This document shows, in pieces, positions 42,727 through 51,967 of a DNA stretch of 54,318 bases (its first letter is position 1; every line of letters begins with the position of its first letter). Origin of the DNA: Bradyrhizobium oropedii. Its GTDB lineage: Bacteria > Pseudomonadota > Alphaproteobacteria > Rhizobiales > Xanthobacteraceae. Made by a program: the position numbers and the translations under genes. The DNA is taken from assembly GCF_020889685.1 (NCBI RefSeq), contig NZ_JACMYO010000037.1:1-54318 (forward strand), written 5' to 3'. Under the pieces are notes generated by a model. The model saw nothing but the letters and a program-made list of their open reading frames with translations. It had not been told where the DNA came from and did no database searches.

Positions 42727-43942
42727 GGCCGTGCTCCGCTTCGTCCTTCTCGACCTCTGCCTTCAGCGTGAAGGTGTTCTGCACCGCGATGGTCTCGCCG
42801 GCGGCAAGGCCGGTGACGATCTCGATGTCGTCGTCGTCCTCGCGGCCGGTGCGTACCGACCGCGCCTCGAAGCCGTCGGCATCGCGGACGAACACGGTCG
42901 GCGTCCCCTTGATGGTTTGGATCGCCTTCTTCGAGACGATCACGGCCGATGCCGCACCTGACAGCGGGACCTCCGCGGTGACGAAGGTGCCCGGCTTCCA
43001 GCGGTGATCCTTGTTGGGCATGGTCGCGATCACGCGGGCGTTGCGGGTCTCGCGGTCGAGCAGGGGGCTGACGAAGATCACGCCGGCGTTGGCTTCATCC
43101 TCGGTGCCGATGGCACGGATCTTGACCGAAACGCCTTCGCGCACCGCGCTGATGTCTTCCGGCGAAACCGCCAGATCGACCCAGATGTCGTCGAGATTGA
43201 CGATGACGTAGAGCTCGCTTTCCTGGCCTTCGCGCCCGATCAAGCCGCCGAGATCGACGCGCCGTTCGGACACCCGGCCGCTGATCGGTGCGCGCAAGAA
43301 CTGCGTCCGCAGGCTTTCCGGGGGCTGGTTCGGCAGGTCGGCGATTTCGCCCTCCGACAGACCCAGCGCAAACAGTTTCTGCCGCGCGCCGTCGAGCTTG
43401 ATCTGGGCGTCGTTCGCGGTCAGCCGCGTGCGCAGGAACTCGTTTTCCGAGACGATGCGGGTCTCGACCAGCGTCTTCTGTCGCGCGTAGAGCGTCTGCT
43501 GCAGGTCGTTGGTGAGCCGCGCGGCGAGGTATTCGCTCTTGGCGTCGGCCACCTCGCGGCTTTCGATCGCAGCGACAATCTCGCCTTTCTCGACCACGTC
43601 GCCGAGACGCTTGCGCAGTTCCGTGACCGTCGCGAGCACGCGCACCGAGACGCGGCCGATGTGGTCGGCGTCAGGGATCAATGATCCCGGCGCGAGGAAA
43701 TGCCGCTTCAGCATGCCGCCGCCGGCTTGCGCGAGCGCGATGCCGGATTCGCGAATCTGGTCTTCGCTCAGCTCGATATGTCCCGGGGACTCATGCTTGG
43801 CTTCGGCCTTCTGTGGACTCTCGGACGCGGTCTGCTGCGTCGTGGCCGGGAACTTGACCGGCCAGCCGATGCCTCCGGCTGCCAGAAAGACCAGTGCAAT
43901 GCCGGCGGCTACGCCGGCGAAAAATAGAACAACCCGTTTCAT
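42719..43942 (-). CDS. czcB: CzcB/CusB-type membrane fusion protein
   Basis: 407 residues, the periplasmic adaptor that joins the RND pump to an outer-membrane channel. An N-terminal anchor (MKRVVLFFAGVAAGIALVFL) precedes a barrel-sandwich and alpha-hairpin region: GRVSVRVLATVTELRKRLGD, VVEKGEIVAAIESREVADAK, and LRTRLTANDAQIKLDGARQK, then QFLRAPISGRVSERRVDLGG. GGAGAGG precedes the ATG at 43942. The C-terminal His-rich tail EHGHD may bind metal. An outer-membrane component (CzcC/CusC) is not encoded beside it. Confidence 0.9.
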   Translation of the reverse strand: MKRVVLFFAGVAAGIALVFLAAGGIGWPVKFPATTQQTASESPQKAEAKHESPGHIELSEDQIRESGIALAQAGGGMLKRHFLAPGSLIPDADHIGRVSVRVLATVTELRKRLGDVVEKGEIVAAIESREVADAKSEYLAARLTNDLQQTLYARQKTLVETRIVSENEFLRTRLTANDAQIKLDGARQKLFALGLSEGEIADLPNQPPESLRTQFLRAPISGRVSERRVDLGGLIGREGQESELYVIVNLDDIWVDLAVSPEDISAVREGVSVKIRAIGTEDEANAGVIFVSPLLDRETRNARVIATMPNKDHRWKPGTFVTAEVPLSGAASAVIVSKKAIQTIKGTPTVFVRDADGFEARSVRTGREDDDDIEIVTGLAAGETIAVQNTFTLKAEVEKDEAEHGHD

Positions 43943-44055
43943 GTGCGCCTCTCCGCAGCGCCGGCCGATGGCCGTGCGCTGTCGCGACATCGATCTGTGC
44001 GGAAGCGTGCGCGCCGCCGAATGGCAGTCGCGCACGGCCGGTCATGCCGACCGGA

Positions 44056-44424
44056 TCAGGCGCGGGGTGGTTTGAAGGGAGAGAGGCGCTCGGCCGATGC
44101 CGTCAGCGCGATGCTGCTGTCGCCATAGCGATGCGGCGCATAGGCGATCGGGAATGCGGTTTCCTGCGGAGCGACCGAGGCGACGAGCGTCAGGCAGTGA
44201 TCGCCATGCAGTGAGGCCGGATGCGCGGGAGCCTTGCCGCCGGTGTCGTTGATCGACTGTGCGATTGCGAAGCCGGGAGCGGCATCGTCATCGCCGTCGA
44301 AGGCCCAGCCGTGGAAGAACGACAGCACGAGCGCAAGCGAGATCAGTCCCGCAAGCAGGCTGCGCCAGCGGCGCGGTCCCGTTGCGTGAGAGGAAGACTG
44401 AATCATGCTGCGCGAAGCGGCCAT
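44056..44424 (-). CDS. small exported protein upstream of czcBA
   Basis: 122 residues. The N-terminal region has a basic stretch and one membrane-type helix (RRWRSLLAGLISLALVLSFF), so the product is exported or anchored. The mature part is acidic (DGDDDAAPG) and carries a HPASLHGDHCLTLVAS segment with His and Cys that could bind metal. It lies 113 bp upstream of czcB on the same strand and would be the first gene of the metal operon. Proteins of this kind often precede RND metal genes in Bradyrhizobium-like genomes; no function is assigned. A start at 44406 is an alternative. Confidence 0.6.
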   Translation of the reverse strand: MAASRSMIQSSSHATGPRRWRSLLAGLISLALVLSFFHGWAFDGDDDAAPGFAIAQSINDTGGKAPAHPASLHGDHCLTLVASVAPQETAFPIAYAPHRYGDSSIALTASAERLSPFKPPRA

Positions 44425-44498
44425 GGCGCCTGCTTAGCGCCGTAGCCGCGTGCATTCAAGTTCCTCGCCGCGACAGATTGGCCGCGGATGCTATAACG

Positions 44499-44726
44499 TT
44501 ACACGCCGTCGGCGGCTCGGCGCAGCAACCACCGGCGCGCGGCGACGACGGCCCAGATCGCCTCGACCAGGCCGAACGGCCAGGCGCCTTGCAGGAAACC
44601 GTAGACCGAGCCCAGCGCGCAGGAAACCGCGAAGGCCAGGATGAACCAGGGGCTGCGATCTTCGGCCGCGTAGCAGACGAGCATCGTGGTCACAGCGAAC
44701 AAACCGAACAGCGCAAGTGCGTCCAT
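44499..44726 (-). CDS. small membrane protein, three TM helices
   Basis: 75 residues: MDALALFGLFAVTTMLVCYA, EDRSPWFILAFAVSCALGS, then VYGFLQGAWPFGLVEAIWAV and RRWLLR. The family is widespread in Bradyrhizobium (as I recall it), with a conserved E-D-R-S and G-A-W-P-F-G-L-V-E-A-I-W motif, function unknown. A longer start at 44789 is possible. It is co-directional with the czc genes 74 bp upstream of the small exported protein but may have its own promoter. Confidence 0.7.
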   Translation of the reverse strand: MDALALFGLFAVTTMLVCYAAEDRSPWFILAFAVSCALGSVYGFLQGAWPFGLVEAIWAVVAARRWLLRRAADGV

Positions 44727-44818
44727 CGCGTGGTAGAACCCCGTCACATCGATGTTGATATCTGAGCATGCTTGGGATGGAATATCCATCCAGCGTCGCC
44801 GCCCGAAAGGAATGCCTC

Positions 44819-45313
44819 ATGAAGCGCATGCATGTTCACGTCGCCGTCAAGGACATCCCGCAGTCGGTCGGCTTCTATTCGGCGCTGTTCGGCGCCGAGC
44901 CAACGGTTGTCAAATCCGACTATGCCAAATGGATGCTCGACGACCCCCGTGTCAACTTCGCGATCTCGACCCGCGGCCGCGAGCCGGGCCTCGATCATCT
45001 CGGCATCCAGGTGGAGAGCGCCGAAGAGCTCGGCGAGGTCTATGGACGGCTGCGCAAGGCAGGCGGCGAGGTGATCGAGCAGGGGCATACGGTGTGCTGT
45101 TACGCCAAGTCGGAGAAGTCGTGGATCGACGATCCGGCAGGGATCGCCTGGGAGACCTTCCACACCACCGGCGAGAGCATCGTCTATGGCGACGGCAGCG
45201 GCGAGCGGACCGCGCGCGTGGCGCGTGAGGAGCAGGACGGCAAGCAGAGCGCATGTTGCGCGCCGCAGCCGCAGGCCGCGCCACCCGAGGCTTCGGCTTG
45301 GTGCAAGCCGTGA
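44819..45313 (+). CDS. arsI: ArsI/CadI-type glyoxalase-fold metalloid resistance enzyme
   Basis: 164 residues. ArsI is an Fe(II)-dependent, oxygen-dependent C-As lyase that splits methyl- or aryl-arsenicals; the related CadI is linked to cadmium. Hallmarks are present: the vicinal pair Cys93-Cys94 (TVCCYAKSEKSWI) that binds trivalent arsenic; metal ligands His5 or His7 (MKRMHVHVAV), His60 (GLDHLGIQV) and Glu112 (AWETFHTTGES). A Cys-rich C-terminal tail (SACCAPQPQ, ASAWCKP) is also typical. AAAGGA eight bases before the ATG fixes the start. No arsR, arsM or arsP adjoins it; the nearest metal genes are czcBA on the other strand. Confidence 0.9.
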   Translation: MKRMHVHVAVKDIPQSVGFYSALFGAEPTVVKSDYAKWMLDDPRVNFAISTRGREPGLDHLGIQVESAEELGEVYGRLRKAGGEVIEQGHTVCCYAKSEKSWIDDPAGIAWETFHTTGESIVYGDGSGERTARVAREEQDGKQSACCAPQPQAAPPEASAWCKP

Positions 45314-45357
45314 GCTTGAGCGCCCGCGCACTCGAATGCCAAGGGGGCGAGGCTCTT

Positions 45358-45479
45358 GTAGCCCGGATGAAGCGCAGCGAAATCCGGGAGCGCGCTAACC
45401 GTTGAAACGGCTCCCCGGATTGCGCGGAGCCTGTCATCGGGCGCGCATTCGCGCGACCCGTTGGCTTCATCCGGGCTAC
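45358..45479. repeat. 122-bp intergenic inverted repeat (GTAGCCCGGATGAAG family)
   Basis: GTAGCCCGGATGAAG at the left end and CTTCATCCGGGCTAC at the right end are exact reverse complements. The interior carries further partial pairing (AATCCGGGAGC, CTCCCCGGATT). This is a well-known kind of repeat in Bradyrhizobium intergenic DNA. It fills most of the 283-bp gap between arsI and the next gene. Confidence 0.85.
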
Positions 45480-45596
45480 GCATCACCAGTGGAGCGTCCC
45501 GTCGACGCAACCGATTACCGCTGTAAGCAAAGGCTTAATGCCTGCGACATATTATCCCGGCGTCGACTCCCCCTCCGTGCTAACAGCCCCTTAACC

Positions 45597-46109
45597 ATGC
45601 GGCTCTTGCCACTCAAGGATCCTGAGCGGTCCTGGCGTCACATCAAGGCACAATGGAAGAAGGACGCTGAAGGCGTCGGAGAGGATTTTGCCACTTTTGG
45701 CGGCATCGCCGCGTTCGAAGCGCTGACCGCCAGGGAGGGGGAGAGTCAGGGTCTGTATCATCTGACAGATGGAGAGCGGGTCCACGCGGTCTGCCAGGTC
45801 CGGCGTCTGTTGATGAGCCGATATACGGCGCCGGCCCTCAGCGCGCGCTTCGTCAACGTGTCTCCGATTTACGATCTCGGCCTCGCCGATACCGCCGATT
45901 ACGCGCAAATGCTCGTGGCGCTGTTCTCCGGCGTCGTCTGGCTGTCGCGTGACGCATTGTCGGCCAACCACATCCGCTTTCTCCTGAAGTCGCCGGGTGA
46001 CTCGCAATTCTTCGCCGCGCTCAAGGCCGTGACGCCGTTCTCGCCATTCTCGAAATTCACCATCGACGGCGCATTGATCGAGTGCAGCCTGAAGGAGGCG
46101 ACGGCATAG
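45597..46109 (+). CDS. conserved hypothetical protein
   Basis: 170 residues, soluble. The N terminus MRLLPLKDPERSWRHIKAQW resembles small bradyrhizobial proteins of unknown role. Other stretches, DFATFGGIAAFEALTARE, VHAVCQVRRLLMSRYTAPAL and NVSPIYDLGLADTADYAQML, show a well-ordered alpha/beta chain with no known motif. The last third ends FTIDGALIECSLKEA. A TTAACC just before the ATG is all that is seen of control. It precedes the GGDEF/EAL gene by 136 bp on the same strand. Confidence 0.65.
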   Translation: MRLLPLKDPERSWRHIKAQWKKDAEGVGEDFATFGGIAAFEALTAREGESQGLYHLTDGERVHAVCQVRRLLMSRYTAPALSARFVNVSPIYDLGLADTADYAQMLVALFSGVVWLSRDALSANHIRFLLKSPGDSQFFAALKAVTPFSPFSKFTIDGALIECSLKEATA

Positions 46110-46245
46110 CCTGTGGCGGTCGCCTCCTGACGATTGCGTGCCGATCGCGTCCGTGTCCGCATTCCCCTTAACCGCTCGATAACTGATTTTCCTAACGACC
46201 CCTTGGGTTGTGCTCCAGTAGAAGGGCACCCACAGGGGCAGGAAA

Positions 46246-48957
46246 ATGTCGGTTGTCGAAACGAACAGCGTGATGCCGGAACAGCGGCAGCTGTCGAACA
46301 AGGGTGTGTCGCGCGCCGCGAGGATGGGCGCCATTCAGTGGCTCGTTCTGAGTGCCGCGCTGCTGGTGCTCGCGATCACGCTTGGCACCGGTTACCTCGC
46401 GCTGCAGTTCCGCGAACGCGCGCTCGAGGTGTCGGAGCGCGAGCTCAACAATACCGCGCTCCTGCTGTCGCGGCATTTCGACCAGCAGCTCAGCGATCTC
46501 CAGCATGTCCATGACGACATCCTGAATCATCTGCGGTCGGAGCAGGTCGAGACCGCCGATCAGTTCGAGAAAAGCATGTCGCTGCTCAGCGCGCACGAGA
46601 TGCTGCGCACGCGGCTGGGCGCGCTGCCGCATGTCGGCGGGCTCAATCTGTTCAACGCCAAGGGATGGCTGATCAACTCGTCCGAGATGTGGCCGGTGCC
46701 CGACATCAGCATCGCGGACCGGCGCTACTTCCAGGAGTTCACGTCGGGGCGGCCGACATCGCCCGTGATCGTCGAGCCCGCGATGAGCAAGGTGACCGGC
46801 AACTGGACCACGGTCTTTGCCCGCAAGATCACCGGGCGCAATGGCGAGATCATCGGCTTTGCGAGCCGCGGCGTCGAGCCCAGCCATTTCGAGGATTTCG
46901 TCGCGTCGCTGGCGCTGAACGGCGACACCGTGATTTCGATGATCCATCGCGACGGCACGATCATCGCGCGCTATCCGCAGGATCCGAGCGTGGTCGGCAG
47001 CAACATCGCCGACCAGTCGCTGTTCCGCAAGATCATCGGCCTGGGCGGCAACACGTCCGGGCGGTTCATCGGCGCTGCCGGCGAGGAGAATGTCGGCGCG
47101 GTCAGGTCGCTGTCGCACTTTCCGATCCTGATCCTGGCCACCACGAAGACCTCCAGCGCGCTGGAGGATTGGCGCGCCCAGACCAAGCTGCAGTTCTGCG
47201 CCGCGGTGCTTGCGGTGCTGATCGTGATCATGATGGTCTTCCTGATCGTCCGCCAGTTGCAGCGGCAGCACGATGCGGCGCAGCGCCGGCTGTCCGAGAA
47301 GAGCCAGCACCTCGACACCGCGATCAACACCATGACGCAGGGGCTGCTGCTGTTCGACGCCTCGGCGCGGCTCGTGATCTGCAACCAGCAATATATCGAT
47401 ATGTTCGGCCTGTCGCCCGACATCGTCAAACCCGGATGCCATCTGCGCGACCTGATCCTGCATCGTCAGGCGCTCGGCTCGTTCATCGGTGATGTCGATG
47501 CCTACTGCGTCCGCTTCACCGATCCCAGGGGTGACCAGGTCCGGGACTCGTTGATCATGACGCCCGACGGCCGCAGCATCCGCCTGATCTACAAGCGCGC
47601 GCCGGACGGCGGCTGGGCCACGACGCTCGAGGACGTCACCGACGGGCGGCGTGCGCAGGCGCGGATCGAGTATCTCGCGCATTACGATGCCCTGACCAAT
47701 CTGCCGAACCGGACGCTGTTCCAGCGCCACGCGGAAGAGCTGTTGCGCGAGGCAGTGGTGCGCGAATTCGCGATCCACTATATCGATATCGACGAGTTCA
47801 AGCGGATCAACGACACGCTCGGCCATCCGATCGGCGACGAATTCCTGCGCCGTGTGGCCGAGAAGCTGCGGCAGTCGGTCGGATCGAACGACTTCATCGC
47901 GCGCCTCGGCGGCGACGAGTTCGCGATCGTCCAGCACGATATCACCTCGGACGACGACGTCAGCGATCTGGTCGCGCGCGTCTATCAGTCGCTGCGCACA
48001 CCGTTCGACTGCCTCGGTCATCGCCTGTCGAGCGATGCCAGCATCGGCATTGCGATCGCCCCGCGTCACGGCTCCGACCTGTTCGGCCTGCTCAAATGCG
48101 CCGACCTCGCGATGTACGCGGCCAAGGCCGCCGGCCGCAGGACCTATCGCTTCTTCGATCCGGCGATGGAGAAGCAGGCCAATCTGCGCCGTGCACTGGA
48201 GGCTGACCTGCGAACCGCGCTGGCCGAGGGCGGCTTCGAATTGCATTACCAGCCGCTGGTCGACCTGCGCAGCGACGAGGTGACCGGCTGCGAGGCGCTG
48301 CTGCGCTGGCGGCATCCGGCGCGCGGGATGATCTCGCCGGCGGAGTTTATACCGGTTGCCGAGGAAACCGGGTTGATCGAGGAGATCGGGCAGTGGGTGT
48401 TGCGCACCGCCTGCATCGAGGCCGCGACCTGGCCGGCGCATGTACGCCTTGCGGTCAACGTCTCCCCGATCCAGTTCAAGTCGGAGACGCTGGCGCTGAA
48501 GGTTGCAAATGCGCTTGCCGAGAGCGGGCTCGACCCGCGCAGGCTCGAGCTCGAGATCACCGAAGCCGTGCTGATCGCCGATGACGATGCGGCACTGGTC
48601 ACGCTCGGCCAGCTCCGCGAGCTCGGCGTCCACATCGCGCTCGACGATTTCGGCACCGGCTACTCGTCGCTGCAATATCTGCAGCGCTTCCCGTTCGACA
48701 AGATCAAGATCGACCGCAGCTTCGTCAAGGAAGTGACCCGCAACTCAGGCTCGGCCTCGATCATCCGCGCGGTGGTCTCGATCGCCGCCGACCGCAACAT
48801 GATCACGACCGCGGAAGGCGTCGAGACCGATCAGCAGCGCGACACTGTGCAGATGCTCGGCTGCACGCAGATGCAGGGCTACTTGTTCAGCAAGCCGGTT
48901 CCTGCGCAGGATGTCCGGACACTGCTCGCGGCCGATGGCGTCGAGGACGCCGCCTGA
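46246..48957 (+). CDS. dual GGDEF/EAL c-di-GMP enzyme with periplasmic sensor
   Basis: 903 residues. Two membrane helices (about 27-52 and 317-338) flank a Cache/PDC-like sensor (LNLFNAKGWLINSSEMWPVP, ISIADRRYFQEF). A PAS domain (about 360-465) follows, then GGDEF (about 470-630, GGDEF intact at 555-559), then EAL (about 640-890, Glu683 in CEALLRW, with DDFGTGYSSL and TAEGVET). No RxxD inhibitory site precedes GGDEF. Both catalytic motifs look active, so net output may depend on the sensed signal. It probably controls the motile-to-sessile switch. GGGGCAGGAAA precedes the ATG. It stands alone. Confidence 0.92.
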   Translation: MSVVETNSVMPEQRQLSNKGVSRAARMGAIQWLVLSAALLVLAITLGTGYLALQFRERALEVSERELNNTALLLSRHFDQQLSDLQHVHDDILNHLRSEQVETADQFEKSMSLLSAHEMLRTRLGALPHVGGLNLFNAKGWLINSSEMWPVPDISIADRRYFQEFTSGRPTSPVIVEPAMSKVTGNWTTVFARKITGRNGEIIGFASRGVEPSHFEDFVASLALNGDTVISMIHRDGTIIARYPQDPSVVGSNIADQSLFRKIIGLGGNTSGRFIGAAGEENVGAVRSLSHFPILILATTKTSSALEDWRAQTKLQFCAAVLAVLIVIMMVFLIVRQLQRQHDAAQRRLSEKSQHLDTAINTMTQGLLLFDASARLVICNQQYIDMFGLSPDIVKPGCHLRDLILHRQALGSFIGDVDAYCVRFTDPRGDQVRDSLIMTPDGRSIRLIYKRAPDGGWATTLEDVTDGRRAQARIEYLAHYDALTNLPNRTLFQRHAEELLREAVVREFAIHYIDIDEFKRINDTLGHPIGDEFLRRVAEKLRQSVGSNDFIARLGGDEFAIVQHDITSDDDVSDLVARVYQSLRTPFDCLGHRLSSDASIGIAIAPRHGSDLFGLLKCADLAMYAAKAAGRRTYRFFDPAMEKQANLRRALEADLRTALAEGGFELHYQPLVDLRSDEVTGCEALLRWRHPARGMISPAEFIPVAEETGLIEEIGQWVLRTACIEAATWPAHVRLAVNVSPIQFKSETLALKVANALAESGLDPRRLELEITEAVLIADDDAALVTLGQLRELGVHIALDDFGTGYSSLQYLQRFPFDKIKIDRSFVKEVTRNSGSASIIRAVVSIAADRNMITTAEGVETDQQRDTVQMLGCTQMQGYLFSKPVPAQDVRTLLAADGVEDAA

Positions 48958-49047
48958 GCGAGCCGCCATCGCCCAGGCCCTAAGCGTCACGCCCGCGCTT
49001 TCCGCAGAGAAAGTTCCAAAAAATCCACCTGCCGATGCGACGGATGC

Positions 49048-49072
49048 GGAACCGAAATCGTGGAACCGCGTT
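49048..49072 (+). promoter_or_regulatory. EcfG-type general-stress promoter
   Basis: GGAAC (49048-49052), exactly 16 bases, CGTT (49069-49072), about 30 bp before the RlpA-like start at 49103. A palindrome TGGAAC-CGC-GTTCCA (49061-49075) overlaps the -10 element and could be an operator. Confidence 0.65.
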
Positions 49073-49102
49073 CCATTGCGGGGCTCGACCGGCAGGCAAT
49101 CA

Positions 49103-49399
49103 ATGAAAACCGCAATAACGTCCGCGGCCATGCTGCTGTTTACCTCGTGCATGGCGAACGCAGAGAGTGGCCTTGCGTCCTATTATCATGGCATCGGCAG
49201 GAGCGGCGAGATGACCTGCGCGCATCGCAGGCGGCCGTTCGGCAGCATGGTCACCGTATCCTATCGCGGGAAGTCGATCCGCTGCCGGGTCAACGACCGC
49301 GGCCCGTTCATTCGCGGACGGATCATCGACGTCTCGACCACAGCGGCCCGGGCACTCGGCATCCTGCAGCTCGGCGTTGCGCATGTGGTGATCGAGTAG
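49103..49399 (+). CDS. short RlpA-like exported protein
   Basis: 98 residues, a minimal form of RlpA (the E. coli protein is about 360). A Sec signal MKTAITSAAMLLFTSCMANA is followed directly by a double-psi beta-barrel domain: SGLASYYHGIGRSGEMTCAH, then FGSMVTVSYRGKSIRCRVND, RGPFIRGRIIDVSTTAARAL. The D-R-G-P-F motif and the catalytic-type Asp of the lytic transglycosylase fold are present; the SPOR domain that targets RlpA to the septum is missing. It may cut peptidoglycan strands. An EcfG-type promoter lies about 30 bp upstream. The stop is 18 bp from that of the convergent kinase gene. Confidence 0.85.
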   Translation: MKTAITSAAMLLFTSCMANAESGLASYYHGIGRSGEMTCAHRRRPFGSMVTVSYRGKSIRCRVNDRGPFIRGRIIDVSTTAARALGILQLGVAHVVIE

Positions 49400-49417
49400 G
49401 GCGCGCCGGACCCGCGG

Positions 49418-51886
49418 TCAGGACTTCGGAGCGGTCGCCCGCTGCTCGGCGATCGCCTTGCGGAGCGTGCGCGACAGCGCCTCGACCGAATAGGGCTTCT
49501 GGATCAACTCGAAGCCGCTGTGCGCGTTCTCGGCGAGCACGTTGCTGTAGCCGCTGGTCAGCACCACCGGCAGCCCGGGAAACCGATCGCGGATGACCCC
49601 GGCAAGCTCGACCCCGTTCATGCCGGGCATGATCACGTCGGAGAACACGAGGTCGGCGGCGAACTCGTTCTCCGAGAGGATCGAGAGTGCAGCATTGGCA
49701 TTGGCCGCGCGCTTGACCGAGTAGCCGAGATCCTCGAGCAGCTCGGTGGAGAACTGGCCGACGTCGTCATTGTCCTCCACCACGAGGACACGATAGCCGC
49801 GGCCGATCGAGGTTTGCTCGGTGCCCGCGTTGGTTGCGATCTTGATATCTGCTGGACGCATCGCCTGCGGCAGATAGATGGTGAAGGTCGCGCCGTGACC
49901 GGGCGTAGAGGTGACCTCGATGTCGCCGTCGGATTGCTTGACGAAGCCGAAGGCCTGACTCAATCCGAGGCCGGTGCCCTTGCCGACCTCCTTGGTCGTG
50001 AAGAACGGTTCGAAGATCGCGTCGAGATTTTCCGGCGAGATACCGGTGCCGGTATCCTGGATCGACACGGTCACGAAATCGCCGCTGCGCGAGGCCTGGG
50101 CGCGCAGGGCAGGGATGTGCTTGACCTTCCTGACGCCGATCGTCAGCAGGCCTTCGCCGTTCATGGCATCGCGGCCGTTGACCGCGAGATTGATCATTGC
50201 CGTCTCGAACTGCCCGATATCGGCGATTGCGAAACAGTCGGGATCTTCGATCCTGACCTCGATGTGAATCCGTGCGCCGACCAGCGGGCGGATCAGCTGC
50301 GTGACGCTGTCGACCTGCGTCCCGACATTGAATACTTCGGGATTGAGCGGTTGCCGGCGCGCAAATGCCAACAATTGCGCGGTGAGCTTGGAGGCCCGCT
50401 CAACGGTCTCAGAGATCGCGTCGATGTAGCGGCGGCGGCGTTCGTCCGGCAGCTCGCGGCGGCGCAGGAAGTCGGTCGCGGAGCGAATGATGGTGAGCAG
50501 ATTGTTGAAGTCATGCGCGACGCCGCCGGTGAGCTGGCCGACCGCTTCCATCTTCTGCGATTGCCGCAGCGCTTCCTCGCCGCGGCGCCGTTCGGTGATG
50601 TCGACAGCCTCCGGCACCGCGCCGACGATCGTGCCGTGCTGATCCTGCAGCGGCCGCATCGCGAAGTCGAAATAGCGCTCGCCGATCGGCAGCTGCAGTT
50701 GCAGCTCGATCTTGACCTCTTCGCCACGCATGGCAGTCGTAAAGGCATTCTGGATCACGCGCGGCATGCCATCGGTCGCGGCGAACCACGGCGTGTCCCA
50801 GAATGGCTTGCCGACGACATCGGCGGCATCGGCGCGAATTCCGGCCAGCGCGGTCTGGTTGGTGTAGAGCAGGTCGCCGTCGCGGTTGAGCAGCATCTGA
50901 TATTGATGGCTGGTTTCCAGGATCGCGCGGGTCTGGGCTTCGCGGGATTCGAGCTGCGCGGTGCGCTCCAGGATGCGCCGTTCCAGCGATTCGTTGAGCT
51001 TGCGCAGCTCGATTTCGGCTTCCTTGGCGGCCGTGATGTCATGGGCGACGCCGATGAAGCCGATATGCTTGCCGTTCGGATCCCAGCGCGGCTGCGACTC
51101 CGAACGCAGCCAGCGCCAATCGCCGGTCGCGTTGCGATAGCGCGCCTCGAGCACGAACGGCTTCAGCGAGAGCTCGCCGGTGATCTGCTCCTGCAGGATG
51201 TTCGGTAGATCATCCGGATGCAGCGCCTTGCGCCAGTCGAACACGACCGCTTCTTCGAACGGCAGCCCGAGGAAGTCGAGATAGGCCTGGTTGGCGAACG
51301 AGCGGGTGCGGTCGAGCTTGGTCACCCAGATCGGCACCGGCGCGCTGTCCGCGATCAGGCGGAAGCGCTCCTCGCTCTCGCGCAGGGTTTCCTGCGCCAG
51401 CATCTGATCGGTGACGTCGAGATCGGCGCCGACCAGCCGCAGCGCGCGGCCGTTGCGATCACGGTCGATCTTGGCGACGACGCGGATCCAGCGGCTCTCG
51501 CCGTCGTTCGGGCGGATGATGCGGTATTCGGCCGTGTAATCCTCACCGCCGGCCTTGAGCACGGCGAACAGGTGCTGGATCGTTCGCTCGCGATCGTCGG
51601 GATGGATGCGCGCGACCCAGTTCTCATAGGTCTCGTTGACCTCTTCGGGCGGCAGGCCGTGGACCAGCAGATATTCGGGAGAGCGGCGGTTGCGCACGCC
51701 GTCGCGGAAGTCGATCTCGAGCCCGCCGACCCGCGCGATGCGCTGGATCCGCGCCAGCTCGGCCTCGCGCTCCTGGAGTTCGCGATGGGCACGATCGCGT
51801 TCGCGTGCGATCTCCTCAAGGTGCTGCCGCAGCCGTTCGGCTGCCGCAGCTTCGGGAAGCACATCAGAGGGATCGGGAGGGGTCAT
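49418..51886 (-). CDS. soluble hybrid histidine kinase (PAS-PAS-PAS-HisKA-HATPase-REC)
   Basis: 822 residues without membrane helices. A coiled coil (about 15-45) precedes three PAS modules with PAC tails (about 50-160 with [13 protein letters not shown], 165-290 with [11 protein letters not shown], and 310-435). HisKA carries His458 in [14 protein letters not shown]. The ATPase has the N box [22 protein letters not shown] and [19 protein letters not shown]-terminal receiver domain holds Asp750 in [11 protein letters not shown], with the Thr of LTSGYSN and Lys of QKPYSV. The output partner is not adjacent. ATG at 51886 is used; TTG at 51898 is possible. It probably senses a redox, light or cytoplasmic signal through PAS. 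Confidence 0.9.
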   Translation of the reverse strand: MTPPDPSDVLPEAAAAERLRQHLEEIARERDRAHRELQEREAELARIQRIARVGGLEIDFRDGVRNRRSPEYLLVHGLPPEEVNETYENWVARIHPDDRERTIQHLFAVLKAGGEDYTAEYRIIRPNDGESRWIRVVAKIDRDRNGRALRLVGADLDVTDQMLAQETLRESEERFRLIADSAPVPIWVTKLDRTRSFANQAYLDFLGLPFEEAVVFDWRKALHPDDLPNILQEQITGELSLKPFVLEARYRNATGDWRWLRSESQPRWDPNGKHIGFIGVAHDITAAKEAEIELRKLNESLERRILERTAQLESREAQTRAILETSHQYQMLLNRDGDLLYTNQTALAGIRADAADVVGKPFWDTPWFAATDGMPRVIQNAFTTAMRGEEVKIELQLQLPIGERYFDFAMRPLQDQHGTIVGAVPEAVDITERRRGEEALRQSQKMEAVGQLTGGVAHDFNNLLTIIRSATDFLRRRELPDERRRRYIDAISETVERASKLTAQLLAFARRQPLNPEVFNVGTQVDSVTQLIRPLVGARIHIEVRIEDPDCFAIADIGQFETAMINLAVNGRDAMNGEGLLTIGVRKVKHIPALRAQASRSGDFVTVSIQDTGTGISPENLDAIFEPFFTTKEVGKGTGLGLSQAFGFVKQSDGDIEVTSTPGHGATFTIYLPQAMRPADIKIATNAGTEQTSIGRGYRVLVVEDNDDVGQFSTELLEDLGYSVKRAANANAALSILSENEFAADLVFSDVIMPGMNGVELAGVIRDRFPGLPVVLTSGYSNVLAENAHSGFELIQKPYSVEALSRTLRKAIAEQRATAPKS

Positions 51887-51967
51887 ACGCGCCGGCAACC
51901 TCTAGGCGCAGTGTCACACAGGACGAGGCGGCTTTGCCAGTGTGATTTGTCGCGATCAATTGCCACC

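Noticed and set aside
39553..42771. A 1072-codon open frame antisense to czcA
   Set aside because: It is very rich in Arg, Asp, His and Gln, which is the mirror of high-GC codons on the true strand; the czcA frame has full RND signatures.
46192..48675. An 827-codon open frame antisense to the GGDEF/EAL gene
   Set aside because: Same GC mirror effect; no domain, and the plus strand has Cache, PAS, GGDEF and EAL motifs.
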